Positions 1 through 7,990 of a stretch of DNA of 25,808 bases are shown here, in pieces. Location: IMG/VR virus record IMGVR_UViG_3300044568_000311, positions 1 through 25,808 of that record. One strand, written 5' to 3'. A program made the translations under genes and the position numbers. This DNA is from a virus. The notes beneath the pieces are model-generated. The model had not been told where the DNA came from and did no database searches. It was given only the letters and a program-made list of their open reading frames with translations. Positions within the stretch are counted from its first letter, which is position 1. Each line of letters opens with the position of its first letter.

Positions 1-781
1 GACCAGCGTTCGATGTCCCGCCAAATTTGTTTTGTATATTTCGTTCAATATCTCTCTGCTCGTCTTCGGTCGGTGTCCCATTATTAAAGTTAATAAGCAT
101 CGACGGTGCTAAACCATTCATTATATTATTTAAATGGTAGTTAGATATCTCTTCTTCTAATTCGCAGTACTGAAGCCCTCCTTGATAGTCTACGGGGCTA
201 TAATAGTAAAAGCCTGTTTTGTATGGTTTTATGTATAGTATTTCTTCACCACCATTACCAAAGCCAAAAGCAGGTATTTCTAAAGGTTTGTTTTGTCTGT
301 TTACTTTTGTCCAATCCTCAGCATAAAAATAATTTTCTACTTCGCCATCTTCATTACATTTACCACTTCTTAATGTTTCAATAGGAAAGTGATTACACTC
401 AACTATTCGTGTTTTATCGATTGAATAAACAACCTGCACTGCACATTGTCCCATCGCTTTCAAATCATAACACAATCTTTCAGTTGTATCGTCATCAAAC
501 AAAAGCATAGCTTGTGCATAATCTTCTGGCTTTAATAACTTATCGCTTGCGTCAATGCCTTTTCCGTATATCATTTGACTGATACCGTTTACAATTGCGT
601 TGTTTGTAGGTGATCCGTTAATCCTATCTTGTAAGTAGCCAAAATAGTTGTTATCTTCACCGTAATTAATCCAGTCTTGGTTTCTTACTTCAACTACTTT
701 AGGGCTTGTATAAGTTGCTAAATTTACAACACCAATTCCGCCCATCTTTTTAGTCTCTATTTTATTTATTTTTCTTTTCAT
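1..781 (-). CDS. Phage portal protein, C-terminus cut by window edge
   Basis: The portal forms the ring at the capsid vertex through which DNA is packaged and leaves. I translated this frame by hand because it runs off the left edge; about 260 residues are visible. It starts MKRKINKIETKK, passes through VVNLATYTSPKVVEVRNQDW and YGEDNNYFGYLQDRINGS, and reaches LNNIMNGLAPSMLINFNNG followed by DEQRDIERNIQNKFGG. The N-terminal 'sites of entry, unused residues, then small helical wing' pattern resembles portals of Bacteroidetes siphophages. The start ATG overlaps the stop of the upstream gene (ATGA), which supports this start. The call rests on family resemblance from memory. The position at the far end of the late region, after the capsid gene, is unusual. 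Confidence 0.75.
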   Translation of the reverse strand, partial: MKRKINKIETKKMGGIGVVNLATYTSPKVVEVRNQDWINYGEDNNYFGYLQDRINGSPTNNAIVNGISQMIYGKGIDASDKLLKPEDYAQAMLLFDDDTTERLCYDLKAMGQCAVQVVYSIDKTRIVECNHFPIETLRSGKCNEDGEVENYFYAEDWTKVNRQNKPLEIPAFGFGNGGEEILYIKPYKTGFYYYSPVDYQGGLQYCELEEEISNYHLNNIMNGLAPSMLINFNNGTPTEDEQRDIERNIQNKFGGTSNAG

Positions 782-1134
782 ATTTTATAGAAATTGTTGT
801 CAATATTAGGCAACGTATACTCTCCTTGGTTAATTGAATAGTCTTGTATTGTTGTATCGTCTGCTATGCAAAATACTCGGTCTTTGTAAACCGTTGTAAA
901 TACATCATCACGCATATAAACCTTTAAATTGTAAAATGTATTTTCTTTTAAAAAGTTCGATGTTATCACGCTATAAGTAGCCAAGTCAAAAGAAAAACCA
1001 AAAGATAATGGTTCTCTTGTATAAACTAATTTAGTTGTTTCGTCTGTAAACTCAAACATTAACGCAACACCGTTTACGTTGAACGTTGGAATTATAGTTA
1101 TGGGTTCGTCTTGATTTTTGTTTAATACTATCAT
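778..1134 (-). CDS. Unknown late structural protein, 118 aa
   Basis: I do not recognise a family. The product begins MIVLNKNQDEPITIIPTFNV and is rich in alternating hydrophobic and polar residues (VNGVALMFEFTDETTKLVY), which suggests a small beta-rich protein; a minor tail, adaptor or head-completion role is possible from its place between the tail-tube-like gene and the portal. The frame stays open further upstream from a TTG at 1182, but that codon lies inside the terminator hairpin at 1166-1194, so the ATG at 1134 is the better start. A CGTTATAT motif ends only 4 nt before that ATG, and the stop overlaps the portal start. Confidence 0.6.
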   Translation of the reverse strand: MIVLNKNQDEPITIIPTFNVNGVALMFEFTDETTKLVYTREPLSFGFSFDLATYSVITSNFLKENTFYNLKVYMRDDVFTTVYKDRVFCIADDTTIQDYSINQGEYTLPNIDNNFYKI

Positions 1135-1138
1135 AACA

Positions 1139-1165
1139 ATATAACGTGAACTTATTTTATTTTGT
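1139..1165 (-). promoter_or_regulatory. Candidate late promoter motif (CGTTATAT)
   Basis: Minus-strand ACAAAA (1165-1160), 13 nt, then CGTTATAT (1146-1139), lying just after the terminator at 1166-1194 and 4 nt before the ATG at 1134. The same arrangement precedes three other late gene starts. If it is a -10 element the transcript here would be leaderless or start inside the gene, so a different role cannot be excluded. Confidence 0.35.
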
Positions 1166-1194
1166 AAAAAAAAAGCACCCAATAAATTGAGTGC
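1166..1194 (-). terminator. Rho-independent terminator after tail-tube-like gene
   Basis: On the minus strand GCACTC, an 8-nt loop AATTTATT, then GGGTGC forms a 6-bp stem (one G-U pair), directly followed by nine T residues at 1174-1166. It begins 24 nt after the stop of the gene ending at 1218. Confidence 0.88.
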
Positions 1195-1217
1195 TAATTC
1201 TAAACCTGTTCATATCC

Positions 1218-1757
1218 CTATGCAGGTGTAATTTGTGTTGGTACTCCAGAAGTCTGTGCTATTTTTGAAAGCATATAAGTTGAATTTACAAACTGTGCCA
1301 TTAAAGGCTCTTGTCCTGTAATGGTTAAAGAATAACCATTTAAGTCGCCTAAGGCTACTCCTGTGCTAATTGTACCGTTTACATCACAACCTCTGGTCAT
1401 ACCTACTGAAAGGTAGTTACCGTTGTTATCTTGTACAAATACGTGCGGTCTAGTTGCTATAACTTTAGCTAATTCCACTTGTGTTGCTGCATCTAATTTT
1501 GTTAAAACCAAAGTAAGGGTTTGTTCAAAAAAAGTAGTTCCGTTGTCATTACTTGATGTAATGGTTTGCTCTAATCCCGATGCTGATTTAACATCGTATT
1601 GAAATAATGAAATATTAGTACCACTAAAGGTGCTTACCATTCCATTTGATATTGTAGCTGTTCCTAAAGTACCGTAGTCTCCAAAGAATACTTTTTGTAT
1701 TCCGCCGACTGCGTCTTTACAGGCTAATTTGCGACCCGTTGACATTAAACAAGGCAT
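1218..1757 (-). CDS. Probable major tail tube protein
   Basis: The 179-aa product follows the capsid gene and has its own terminator, as expected for an abundant structural protein. Its sequence is Thr/Ser/Gly-rich and beta-like: FFEQTLTLVLTKLDAATQVELAKVI, then VFVQDNNGNYLSVGMTRGCDVNG and NGYSLTITGQEPLMAQFV at the C-terminus. Repeated beta strands followed by a late 'G-x-S-L-T-I-T-G-x-E' strand fit tail-tube proteins of Bacteroidetes phages, but I recognise the style rather than a motif. A second in-frame ATG lies four codons downstream (MSTGRKLACKD). A minor head or adaptor protein is the main alternative. Confidence 0.6.
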   Translation of the reverse strand: MPCLMSTGRKLACKDAVGGIQKVFFGDYGTLGTATISNGMVSTFSGTNISLFQYDVKSASGLEQTITSSNDNGTTFFEQTLTLVLTKLDAATQVELAKVIATRPHVFVQDNNGNYLSVGMTRGCDVNGTISTGVALGDLNGYSLTITGQEPLMAQFVNSTYMLSKIAQTSGVPTQITPA

Positions 1758-1780
1758 ATCTATATATTTATTAAGTTAAT

Positions 1781-1805
1781 AAAAAAGGGCTACCTAAATA
1801 GCCCC
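1781..1805 (-). terminator. Rho-independent terminator after major capsid gene
   Basis: Minus-strand GGGCTA, loop TTTAGG, TAGCCC: a perfect 6-bp stem followed by six T residues (1786-1781), starting a few nt after the stop of the capsid gene at 1811. The next gene starts only 24 nt beyond, so some read-through is needed to express it unless it has its own promoter. Confidence 0.85.
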
Positions 1806-1810
1806 TTGAA

Positions 1811-2722
1811 TTATGCTATTCCGTATGTTACTGAATCCGCTCCAATTCCAACTTGCAAACCTCTTGAAAAACGTGCAATGAAACGAACATTTTTAGATCC
1901 GTCGATATCTGCCATATCAATAGTCTTAACTACGTTAGCATCATCAGCTAAACCAAATCCAACAAACAAGTTAGAAATTTGAGTTGCAACCATTGTGTTT
2001 GCAGGTAAACCATTTGCAACGAATACAGGTACACCATCGAAAGTTAATTCTTGACCGTTGTACCATTGTGTTCCTAATCCTTGTACACCATTGTTTGAAG
2101 TAGCTGCAACGCTAAATCCACCAAGTGCTCTTACGTATGCTTTCGCTACGTTTTGAGAAACAAAGATTCTTAAATCTTCTGTACCGTACAAAGCAGCAGG
2201 AATAACGTCTACAACTCTACCCATTTCAGCAATAACATTTGATGAAGTAATTGTTAAAGGTGTTCCAACAACTGCAGCACCATCAGTTTTAAGCAATTTA
2301 CCCAATCCGTTTGTAGCATTCCACAAGAATGTTTCAGTATCGATAGCAATATCTTTTAATACTTTAGCAATAAAGAAATCAGAAAAGTTTGAAGGCATAA
2401 CATCGAATGAACTGTAACCCATTGAAGTTGCTTCAAAATCCTGTTCAAATGGCGTTTTACAAAGTTGTAAGTTTACTTGTTTCTCTGCAACAGTTAGTAC
2501 TTTGTCAGAAAGTGTTACAACCCCTGTATCGGTAAAGTCACAAGTTGCATCTTGAACAAGTCCAGAAATAACCGCTTTCTTTACAGTTGCTTTAAATTTT
2601 ACATTAGGAATAACTGTTACTCCATTGTTTGCGATTGTGTTCGCACTTAATACCGCAGCTGCGATATACTTACCAGCACTTTCGCCAGCATAATTTGATG
2701 TAATCGTAGGTTGATTAGCCAT
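1811..2722 (-). CDS. Major capsid protein (HK97-fold)
   Basis: This 303-aa protein is the likely shell subunit. The N-terminus MANQPTITSNYAGESAGKY leads into a domain with VNLQLCKTPFEQDFEATSMG and a helix around IDTETFLWNATNG. The C-terminal part has LRIFVSQNVAKAYVRALGG, VPVFVANGLPANTMVATQIS and LFVGFGLADDAN, ending RFIARFSRGLQVGIGADSVTYG. Those strands ('v-f-v-s-q-n-v-a', 'p-v-x-v-a-n-G-l-p', 'n-l-f-v-G-f-g-l-x-d-d') are typical of HK97-like major capsid proteins of Bacteroidetes phages. Length fits a mature-size shell protein with no long delta domain, consistent with a separate scaffold-like gene just upstream. It is followed immediately by a strong terminator. Confidence 0.85.
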   Translation of the reverse strand: MANQPTITSNYAGESAGKYIAAAVLSANTIANNGVTVIPNVKFKATVKKAVISGLVQDATCDFTDTGVVTLSDKVLTVAEKQVNLQLCKTPFEQDFEATSMGYSSFDVMPSNFSDFFIAKVLKDIAIDTETFLWNATNGLGKLLKTDGAAVVGTPLTITSSNVIAEMGRVVDVIPAALYGTEDLRIFVSQNVAKAYVRALGGFSVAATSNNGVQGLGTQWYNGQELTFDGVPVFVANGLPANTMVATQISNLFVGFGLADDANVVKTIDMADIDGSKNVRFIARFSRGLQVGIGADSVTYGIA

Positions 2723-2749
2723 AGTTTTTAAATTTTAATTATTAATATT

Positions 2750-3325
2750 TTATTTTGACAACATTGCCATTATTCGTGATTCTGTTCCTGATATATTTAA
2801 ACCAGTGTTTTGTTTTCCTAAACTTACCTTTTCGGTTGGTTTATGTGTTGTTGGTTTTGTAGCACTAACTGAAGATAAAGTTGCTTTCATTTCTGTTTGC
2901 ATACCGCTCAATGCATCTAGCTTGGCTTGTAACTCATCAATTTTAGGTTGTACTGCTTCCATTACCAAAGCAATTACTTCTTCAATCGTAGGTGGTACTT
3001 CTGCAAGTTCTTCAACTACTACTTCCTCAACTGTTTCTTCTACTTTTTCAGTTGCTAATTCTTCTTCAATTACTTCCTCTTCTTTCAAGGCTTCAACCTC
3101 ACCAATGATACCGATTTCAGTAACGTAAATTTTAGAACCGTTTTCTAAAACGTATTCGCCAACTTCTAATGGCTCTTTAATTTCACCGTTAATAGCAAAG
3201 ATAGGATCACCTACTGCAAAGCTATCCGATTCAACAACTGTTCCGTTGTCTAGTGTTTGTTGTTCTAGCTTAACTTTGATGTTAAGCAAAGCAGTAATCC
3301 TGCTCAATACATCTGTATTTTTCAT
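2750..3325 (-). CDS. Putative scaffolding or capsid-assembly protein
   Basis: The 191-aa product lies directly before the major capsid gene. Residues about 1-75 look like a small beta domain (FAVGDPIFAINGEIKEPLEVGEYVLENG). Residues about 78-118 are a run of Glu and Val (EEEVIEEELATEKVEETVEE and onward). A helical, probably coiled-coil section PKIDELQAKLDALSGMQTEM follows, then a Thr/Lys-rich tail ending IMAMLSK. Acidic, helical proteins in this position are often scaffolds. The first domain resembles capsid-associated proteins encoded with XkdF proteases. No catalytic motif is seen. A candidate late promoter lies upstream. Confidence 0.6.
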   Translation of the reverse strand: MKNTDVLSRITALLNIKVKLEQQTLDNGTVVESDSFAVGDPIFAINGEIKEPLEVGEYVLENGSKIYVTEIGIIGEVEALKEEEVIEEELATEKVEETVEEVVVEELAEVPPTIEEVIALVMEAVQPKIDELQAKLDALSGMQTEMKATLSSVSATKPTTHKPTEKVSLGKQNTGLNISGTESRIMAMLSK

Positions 3326-3346
3326 AGTTTAATTTTTAAATTTCTA

Positions 3347-3373
3347 ATATAACGAAATGCTTGTTTTTTTTGC
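3347..3373 (-). promoter_or_regulatory. Candidate late promoter motif before scaffold-capsid genes
   Basis: Minus-strand GCAAAA (3373-3368), 13 nt, then CGTTATAT (3354-3347), 21 nt before the ATG at 3325. An AAATGC...GCATTT inverted repeat lies between the two boxes. See the finding on the recurrent late motif. Confidence 0.4.
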
Positions 3374-3377
3374 ATTT

Positions 3378-3545
3378 TCAATCTTGATAGTTTAAGTATT
3401 GATGTTTTTCTGGAATATCGTCTTCCGAAATTTCAAATAACTCTGGATGTTCTAAAATTGAAGGATGTTGTTCTAAAGGTTCATTTGCTATAACTACTGT
3501 ATAGCTATCTGTTCCTACTGAATTGATTTGTCTGATGTGTCTCAT
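3378..3545 (-). CDS. Small unknown protein, 55 aa
   Basis: Translated by hand: starts MRHIRQINSVGTDSYTVVIA and ends EDDIPEKHQYLNYQD, with TGA at 3380-3378. It is acidic in its second half. The ATG at 3545 directly abuts the stop of the fiber gene (3546). It fills the otherwise empty gap before the scaffold-like gene. I do not recognise a family. Confidence 0.6.
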   Translation of the reverse strand: MRHIRQINSVGTDSYTVVIANEPLEQHPSILEHPELFEISEDDIPEKHQYLNYQD

Positions 3546-5114
3546 TTATACAAAGTATTGAATTGTTGCGTATGCATATCTATATTGTCCCGCTGATCTT
3601 GTAATTAATATTTCATAAACACCAGTAGATTTTATTCTCAAAGCACAACCCACGTATGTAGGAGCTGTTGGATAACTTTTAGCAATTTGCAATCCTGCTG
3701 TCCCATAATTAATAACATCACCTACTGCTGAAACTGATGTTGGTAAACTAGGAATTGGTGCAATACTAGGTAATTCTAAAGCTACAGAAGTTAAATTAGC
3801 ACCTCCATTTGTACCATAACTTAATAATACATTTAGAGTGACTAAATTACCAATTTGAGATAAAGAGTAAGTGTGTTCAGTTGTTCCACTTGGTGCTGCT
3901 CCTCCAGTCCATACAATAGTACCTGAATATACATCATTAGTTATGTTTTGAAATGGTTGCTCTGTTGGTAATGCACTTGCATTTGTGTTATTTGCTAATA
4001 TTGTGAATGCAGATTGAGCAGCAGCAGTAGCACTAATAACTAAATTCCCAATACCTAATAAGCTATTTCCGTTTACAGATTTGATGTTTACAGTTGATTG
4101 TAAAGTATCTTGTTTTGAAGTAGCTAAACCGCTGTATTGTGTATTAGTTGCATTGTCTCCTGTATTGCTTCCACTTAAAGTAGTGATACCTAATTTTGAC
4201 TTAATTAAAGTATCTGTTAATGGTTTATTTTTCCACAAATCAGTCGATAGTTCATACTGTAAAAAATCTTCGTTTGCTAATCCCGAAATTGCTACATCGT
4301 GAATTTCTTCAAGTTCATAACCGTTTTGAATACCCACTTCGATTTGTCCCTGTGTTGGGTGTGACATTGTAACTTTACCCACGTAAACCAAATGAGTAGG
4401 TGCTAATATTTTTGATGCAGTATAAGTTCCAGCAGTAACACCACTTAAATAAAGTTGGTCTCCTTCTGCAAATGTTGAAGTGTTTAGTCCAGTTAAATCG
4501 CCAATGATTACGCAATTTCCAAGACCATTGTTTAAAATGTCTGATTGTAACATTCCAAATGTTCTTGAACTTAATGCGTCAGTTGTAGCAAGTGCTTTTG
4601 ATACTATTGGCTTATTTCCATTTGCACCACTAATATAAACTACCGTTCCCTTTGTCAAAGTTGCACCAGTCATATTTTTAACCTCACGAACTAATGTAGA
4701 TGCTTCTGCACCTATTGGAATATCTAACGCAGTTATAAAAGGATTTACACCGTCAGCTCCGTTGTTTGTCAGTTGGCTTGTTTGTGTTACCGCAGTAGGT
4801 ATAGTTGGCTTGTTTAATATTTGTGCATCGCCACTTGTTGCGTTCCAATCAGCGTTTACGTTTACCTCCGCTCCTGTTGCTATTCCTGCAAGTTTATTCT
4901 TTTCGGTTGTAGTATAGTCCTCAGTGCTTAATCCTTTGCCTGTTACTTTATCTACTTTTAAAGCATCTTGACTGTTTACATAGGCTGTTGTAGCTAATCC
5001 ATCTATTAACTTTGCTACTGTTACCTTTTTAGTTGTTGATTGATTTACAATAGGTAATACATCGCCTGTATCTAATGTTGTGACTAAATCTAATTCACTT
5101 ATTTTATTATCCAT
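3546..5114 (-). CDS. Tail fiber / receptor-binding-type protein
   Basis: The 522-aa protein opens with NKISELDLVTTLDTGDVLPI, then TKKVTVAKLID, a common N-terminus of phage fiber and structural proteins. Residues about 55-110 hold the fiber-type segment YTTTEKNKLAGIATGAEVNV plus NADWNATSGDAQILNKPTIP, widely seen in tail fibers and host-specificity proteins. The middle section (VREVKNMTGATLTKGTVVYI onward) resembles a small beta domain found in phage structural proteins. The C-terminal part is Ser/Thr/Asn-rich with beta strands (LVTLNVLLSYGTNGG) and ends YAYATIQYFV. A role in host contact or as a capsid/tail appendage is inferred. The start overlaps the stop of the upstream gene. Confidence 0.72.
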   Translation of the reverse strand: MDNKISELDLVTTLDTGDVLPIVNQSTTKKVTVAKLIDGLATTAYVNSQDALKVDKVTGKGLSTEDYTTTEKNKLAGIATGAEVNVNADWNATSGDAQILNKPTIPTAVTQTSQLTNNGADGVNPFITALDIPIGAEASTLVREVKNMTGATLTKGTVVYISGANGNKPIVSKALATTDALSSRTFGMLQSDILNNGLGNCVIIGDLTGLNTSTFAEGDQLYLSGVTAGTYTASKILAPTHLVYVGKVTMSHPTQGQIEVGIQNGYELEEIHDVAISGLANEDFLQYELSTDLWKNKPLTDTLIKSKLGITTLSGSNTGDNATNTQYSGLATSKQDTLQSTVNIKSVNGNSLLGIGNLVISATAAAQSAFTILANNTNASALPTEQPFQNITNDVYSGTIVWTGGAAPSGTTEHTYSLSQIGNLVTLNVLLSYGTNGGANLTSVALELPSIAPIPSLPTSVSAVGDVINYGTAGLQIAKSYPTAPTYVGCALRIKSTGVYEILITRSAGQYRYAYATIQYFV

Positions 5115-5346
5115 TTAATATAATTTTATCGTTGTTTTGTTGTAAAATGTAGTCTCCATTTTCTTGTAGTAAATAGTAAGGAATTTCGATTGCTCTTACA
5201 CCGTAAATATTGCCTATTCCTTGGGCTTGTAACGAACCATCGCAACACTTTACACTATATGTTCCATCAGCACATAAACAACCTCTTGTACCTCCTTTTG
5301 GGCTTGTATAACTTGGCGTCTTAAATGAATTACTTTTGCTTCGCAT
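5107..5346 (-). CDS. Small cysteine-rich late protein, 79 aa
   Basis: The N-terminal half carries the motif GCLCADGTYSVKCCDGSLQA (four Cys as C-x-C then CC), followed by QGIGNIYG. The C-terminal half is a short repeat of beta strands: PYYLLQENGDYILQQNNDKIIL. Small CxC...CCDG proteins recur near structural genes in Flavobacterium phages as far as I recall, but the function is unknown. A metal-binding or disulfide knot in a virion appendage is possible. It overlaps the XkdF-like gene by 17 bp and the fiber gene by 8 bp, showing translational coupling. Confidence 0.6.
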   Translation of the reverse strand: MRSKSNSFKTPSYTSPKGGTRGCLCADGTYSVKCCDGSLQAQGIGNIYGVRAIEIPYYLLQENGDYILQQNNDKIILNG

Positions 5347-5950
5347 CTTGAATTAATTTCTTAATTTCTAATAATTGTAATCCTGCTTCTATTTCTACAT
5401 CTACTTGGTCAATTTTTGACAAAGGTAGTTTCGCTTTGTCGGCAAAGTGTCCTTCAATACTGAAACCTTTTACTTTTCCTGTCTTAATAAACTCATTCCA
5501 AATAACATCATTTTCAACTTTGATTGTACCCATCCAAGTTCCTACAGGAACATTCAAATTGTACAAATTAGATTTGTCTTTTTCGGTGTCTTCAACAATC
5601 CAACTCTCAACCATCGTTAAACCTTTGATTGTTTCTTGATGCTCAAAAGTAGCATTGCTTTGGTTACCGTTTTGAAAAAACATTTCCATACATTTACGTA
5701 TCGTGTCTTGTGAAAAGTAAATGTAGTATTCACCGTTCTCTTCATCACGTCTGTAGATAGGTTTATCTGGCACTAACATAGCACCCATAATAATCTTTTT
5801 TTCTTTGTCTACTTCCGCAAACTTGTACTCTTTTTGCTCGTCTTTTAAGGCTATCCAATTTTCCTCAATGGCTGGGTTTTCTACAATCGAAATTGCATCA
5901 ATACCACTCAACTCCATTTCAGTATCCACAATAAGTTCTATAATTTTCAT
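5330..5950 (-). CDS. Prohead serine protease, XkdF-like
   Basis: This protein likely matures the capsid by cutting scaffold and capsid precursors. Counting from the ATG at 5950 (206 aa), GAMLVPDKPIYR lies at 56-67, FEHQ (His104) at 102-105, VESWIVED (114-121), and GFSIEGHF with Ser164. The order 'G-x-x-L-v-P-D-k-p-I-y-R, then H, then S-W-I, then G-F-S-I-E-G' is that of the putative phage serine protease XkdF family, with His104 and Ser164 as likely catalytic residues. An upstream in-frame ATG at 5989 would add MVKQNKNLKRYTY, but a CGTTATAC promoter-like motif lies in that extension, so I prefer 5950. It lies downstream of the tape measure gene, an unusual place for a prohead protease. Confidence 0.82.
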   Translation of the reverse strand: MKIIELIVDTEMELSGIDAISIVENPAIEENWIALKDEQKEYKFAEVDKEKKIIMGAMLVPDKPIYRRDEENGEYYIYFSQDTIRKCMEMFFQNGNQSNATFEHQETIKGLTMVESWIVEDTEKDKSNLYNLNVPVGTWMGTIKVENDVIWNEFIKTGKVKGFSIEGHFADKAKLPLSKIDQVDVEIEAGLQLLEIKKLIQDAKQK

Positions 5951-5954
5951 ATAT

Positions 5955-5981
5955 GTATAACGTTTTAAATTTTTATTTTGC
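5955..5981 (-). promoter_or_regulatory. Candidate late promoter motif before XkdF-like protease
   Basis: Minus-strand GCAAAA (5981-5976), 13 nt, then CGTTATAC (5962-5955), ending 4 nt before the ATG at 5950. It is the third of four matching elements. With such a short distance, any transcript would be nearly leaderless. Confidence 0.33.
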
Positions 5982-6013
5982 TTTACCATAATGTTAGCGT
6001 CAACAAAATGGTT

Positions 6014-7855
6014 TTATCCTATCGATGCACTACTAACTATGTTCCTATCTAATCCTTGCTGTGTTGTTACGTCATTAGCTACTACGTAAGCCTTGATTGG
6101 CTGTTGTCCTTGTTGTGCTATTGTTTCTGCTATTGCGTTTGTTTTTGATGCTCCTACTACGTTTATTGATGGCTGTGCTGATGCAGGTGCTGAAATTGCA
6201 CCCATTGAACCGCCTGCTCCACCACCTCCACCCCCTCCGCCTCCTAAAGCAGCTAATCCTTTTGCAGTTGCAGCTATTGAAGAAGCTACTCCAATACTTG
6301 CACTAATAGTATTTGCAGTTATTGTTGGTGGTGCTAATATAGGACCTAATAATAATGCTTTAGCATTTGCTGCCATTGTATTAATTATAATCTTAGCAAT
6401 ACCCGCTGCATTTTCAGCTATTAATAATCCTTTTTGTATTCCTTTATTTTTCTCAAATACTCCTTTTAATATATTAATACCGCCACTAACTGCATCTAAT
6501 TCTGCATTTCTAATTGCTAATTTAGCATCTCTAAGTGCTTCAGCATCTGCTTTTAATTTATTATTAGTTTCAACTTGATTAGTAACTAAAGCATTATCTA
6601 TTTCTTGCTTTTTAATAGCGTATTCGTTTTCCGCGTCTATTCTTGCTTGTGTTCCTAAAGCAGCACTATCTATTTTAAATTGCAATCTTTCAAGTTCAAT
6701 TCTTTTTTCTTCTTCTAAATTTAACCTTTGATTTTCAAGTTTTTTTAGTTCATCAGTTTCTAAACTTTCGTTAAATTTCTTTTGTTCAATAGCTAAAGCA
6801 TTTAGATTTTCAACTTCGCTTTGTCCTAATTCAATTTTCTCTTTTTGTAAAGAAATACTATTGACTATTTGCTCACTTCTAAAACCCTCTATTTGTGCTA
6901 AAACACCTTCTTTATTTGCTAGTGCTTCGGTTACTGCAACTTGATTTTCAATACTTTTGTTTAAAGCGTATGTTGATTTGGCAGCACTTACTTGTAAATC
7001 AGCTTGTGCTAACATTGCGGCTTGTTGTTTTTCTAATACATCTTTTAATTTATTATTGGCTTTTATTCTTTCATCAATACTTAATAAATCATTGTCTCTA
7101 ATTTGCCTTAATTTTTCAGCTTGTCTGTCATATTGCTCTACTAGCCTACCCTGTTCTGCTGCTGCTAATAACGCTGTATTTTGAAGTTTTATATTTGCTT
7201 CGGATGCTTTAAAAGTTTTTACTGCATAATTTCCAATAGCTTCAGCAGCATCTCCTATCGCTTTTTTACTTCTATCAACTGTATTATTAACGCCTGTTAA
7301 AATGTCAATAGATTCTTTACCTGCTTGTTTAACAGAATCCATTGCACCTGCAAAATCACCTTCAAATACTTTCTTTAATGCACTACCTAAATATCCAACT
7401 GTATCTAAAAACGAATTAAATCTTTCAATTAAATTTTCTTTAATTAAATCACCAAATTTTTGTAAGTATTTTGTAGGGTTTTCAAATACATCTTTAAATA
7501 CTTTTATGACTGCAGGAAAATTATCCATTACAAAGCCAATCAAATCATTAAAAGCAATCGATAAAGCACCAATAGCAGTATTAAATAAATCAACTACCTT
7601 CTGATTTTTTCCTAATATTTCTTTAAATAAATTAAAAGCTTCCATAACTAAGCCAATACCAATAGCTTTAAGGGCTAATCCCATTCCTTTAAATCCATCA
7701 GCCAAAGATTTAACTCCTGCTTCAGCATTTTTAGTTGACTTTTGTATGCCTTTTATTTCGTTAGCAGTATCTTCAAAACTATTACCTAATTTTTCAATAT
7801 CTGTAACTGCTTTGGCTGTATCAACCTTTATTTTAACTTCTACTTCTTGCGACAT
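6014..7855 (-). CDS. Tape measure protein
   Basis: The 613-aa protein sets tail length and is threaded inside the tail tube. It is almost wholly helical. Residues about 1-60 hold a typical start (VEVKIKVDTAKAVTDIEKLG), followed by hydrophobic segments around 53-85 (LALKAIGIGLVMEAFNLF) and 93-125. Long coiled coils cover about 225-460 (for example YDRQAEKLRQIRDNDLLSID). A second hydrophobic stretch (AGIAKIIINTMAANAKALLL) and a run of nine glycines lie near 540. At about 0.15 nm per residue, 613 residues would correspond to a tail near 90 nm, if the whole length counts. The ATG at 7855 lies inside the end of the small upstream gene. Confidence 0.85.
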   Translation of the reverse strand: MSQEVEVKIKVDTAKAVTDIEKLGNSFEDTANEIKGIQKSTKNAEAGVKSLADGFKGMGLALKAIGIGLVMEAFNLFKEILGKNQKVVDLFNTAIGALSIAFNDLIGFVMDNFPAVIKVFKDVFENPTKYLQKFGDLIKENLIERFNSFLDTVGYLGSALKKVFEGDFAGAMDSVKQAGKESIDILTGVNNTVDRSKKAIGDAAEAIGNYAVKTFKASEANIKLQNTALLAAAEQGRLVEQYDRQAEKLRQIRDNDLLSIDERIKANNKLKDVLEKQQAAMLAQADLQVSAAKSTYALNKSIENQVAVTEALANKEGVLAQIEGFRSEQIVNSISLQKEKIELGQSEVENLNALAIEQKKFNESLETDELKKLENQRLNLEEEKRIELERLQFKIDSAALGTQARIDAENEYAIKKQEIDNALVTNQVETNNKLKADAEALRDAKLAIRNAELDAVSGGINILKGVFEKNKGIQKGLLIAENAAGIAKIIINTMAANAKALLLGPILAPPTITANTISASIGVASSIAATAKGLAALGGGGGGGGGAGGSMGAISAPASAQPSINVVGASKTNAIAETIAQQGQQPIKAYVVANDVTTQQGLDRNIVSSASIG

Positions 7856-7986
7856 AATACTTTTGTTATAGGTTTAAATGCTTCTTTAAATGTTTCTGGC
7901 AGCTTATTCTTGCCTCTTGCTATTGCTATTCTTTCACTGTTGCTCTTCAAATCTAATTTTAAGCAGTCTATTATTTCTTTTATCAT
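7840..7986 (-). CDS. Small unknown protein, 48 aa, before tape measure
   Basis: Translated by hand: MIKEIIDCLKLDLKSNSERI, then AIARGKNKLPETFKEAFKPI, ending VLCRKK with TAG at 7842-7840. It is basic and helical. It starts 4 nt after the stop of the FISUMP tail gene and overlaps the tape measure start by 16 nt, so its position fits a translated member of the operon. No family recognised. Confidence 0.55.
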   Translation of the reverse strand: MIKEIIDCLKLDLKSNSERIAIARGKNKLPETFKEAFKPITKVLCRKK

Positions 7987-7990
7987 TGTT

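Noticed and set aside
2805-3128. 107-aa plus-strand frame opposite the scaffold-like gene
   Set aside because: Ser/Thr-rich mirror of the Glu/Val repeat on the minus strand; no supporting context.
3354-3376. AAATGC...GCATTT hairpin before the scaffold-like gene as a terminator
   Set aside because: Weak stem and no T run after it; it lies inside the candidate late promoter instead.
6093-6578. Long plus-strand frames opposite the tape measure gene
   Set aside because: Low-complexity Pro/Ala/Leu translations that mirror the helical, Gly-rich tape measure on the other strand; no leader or family features.
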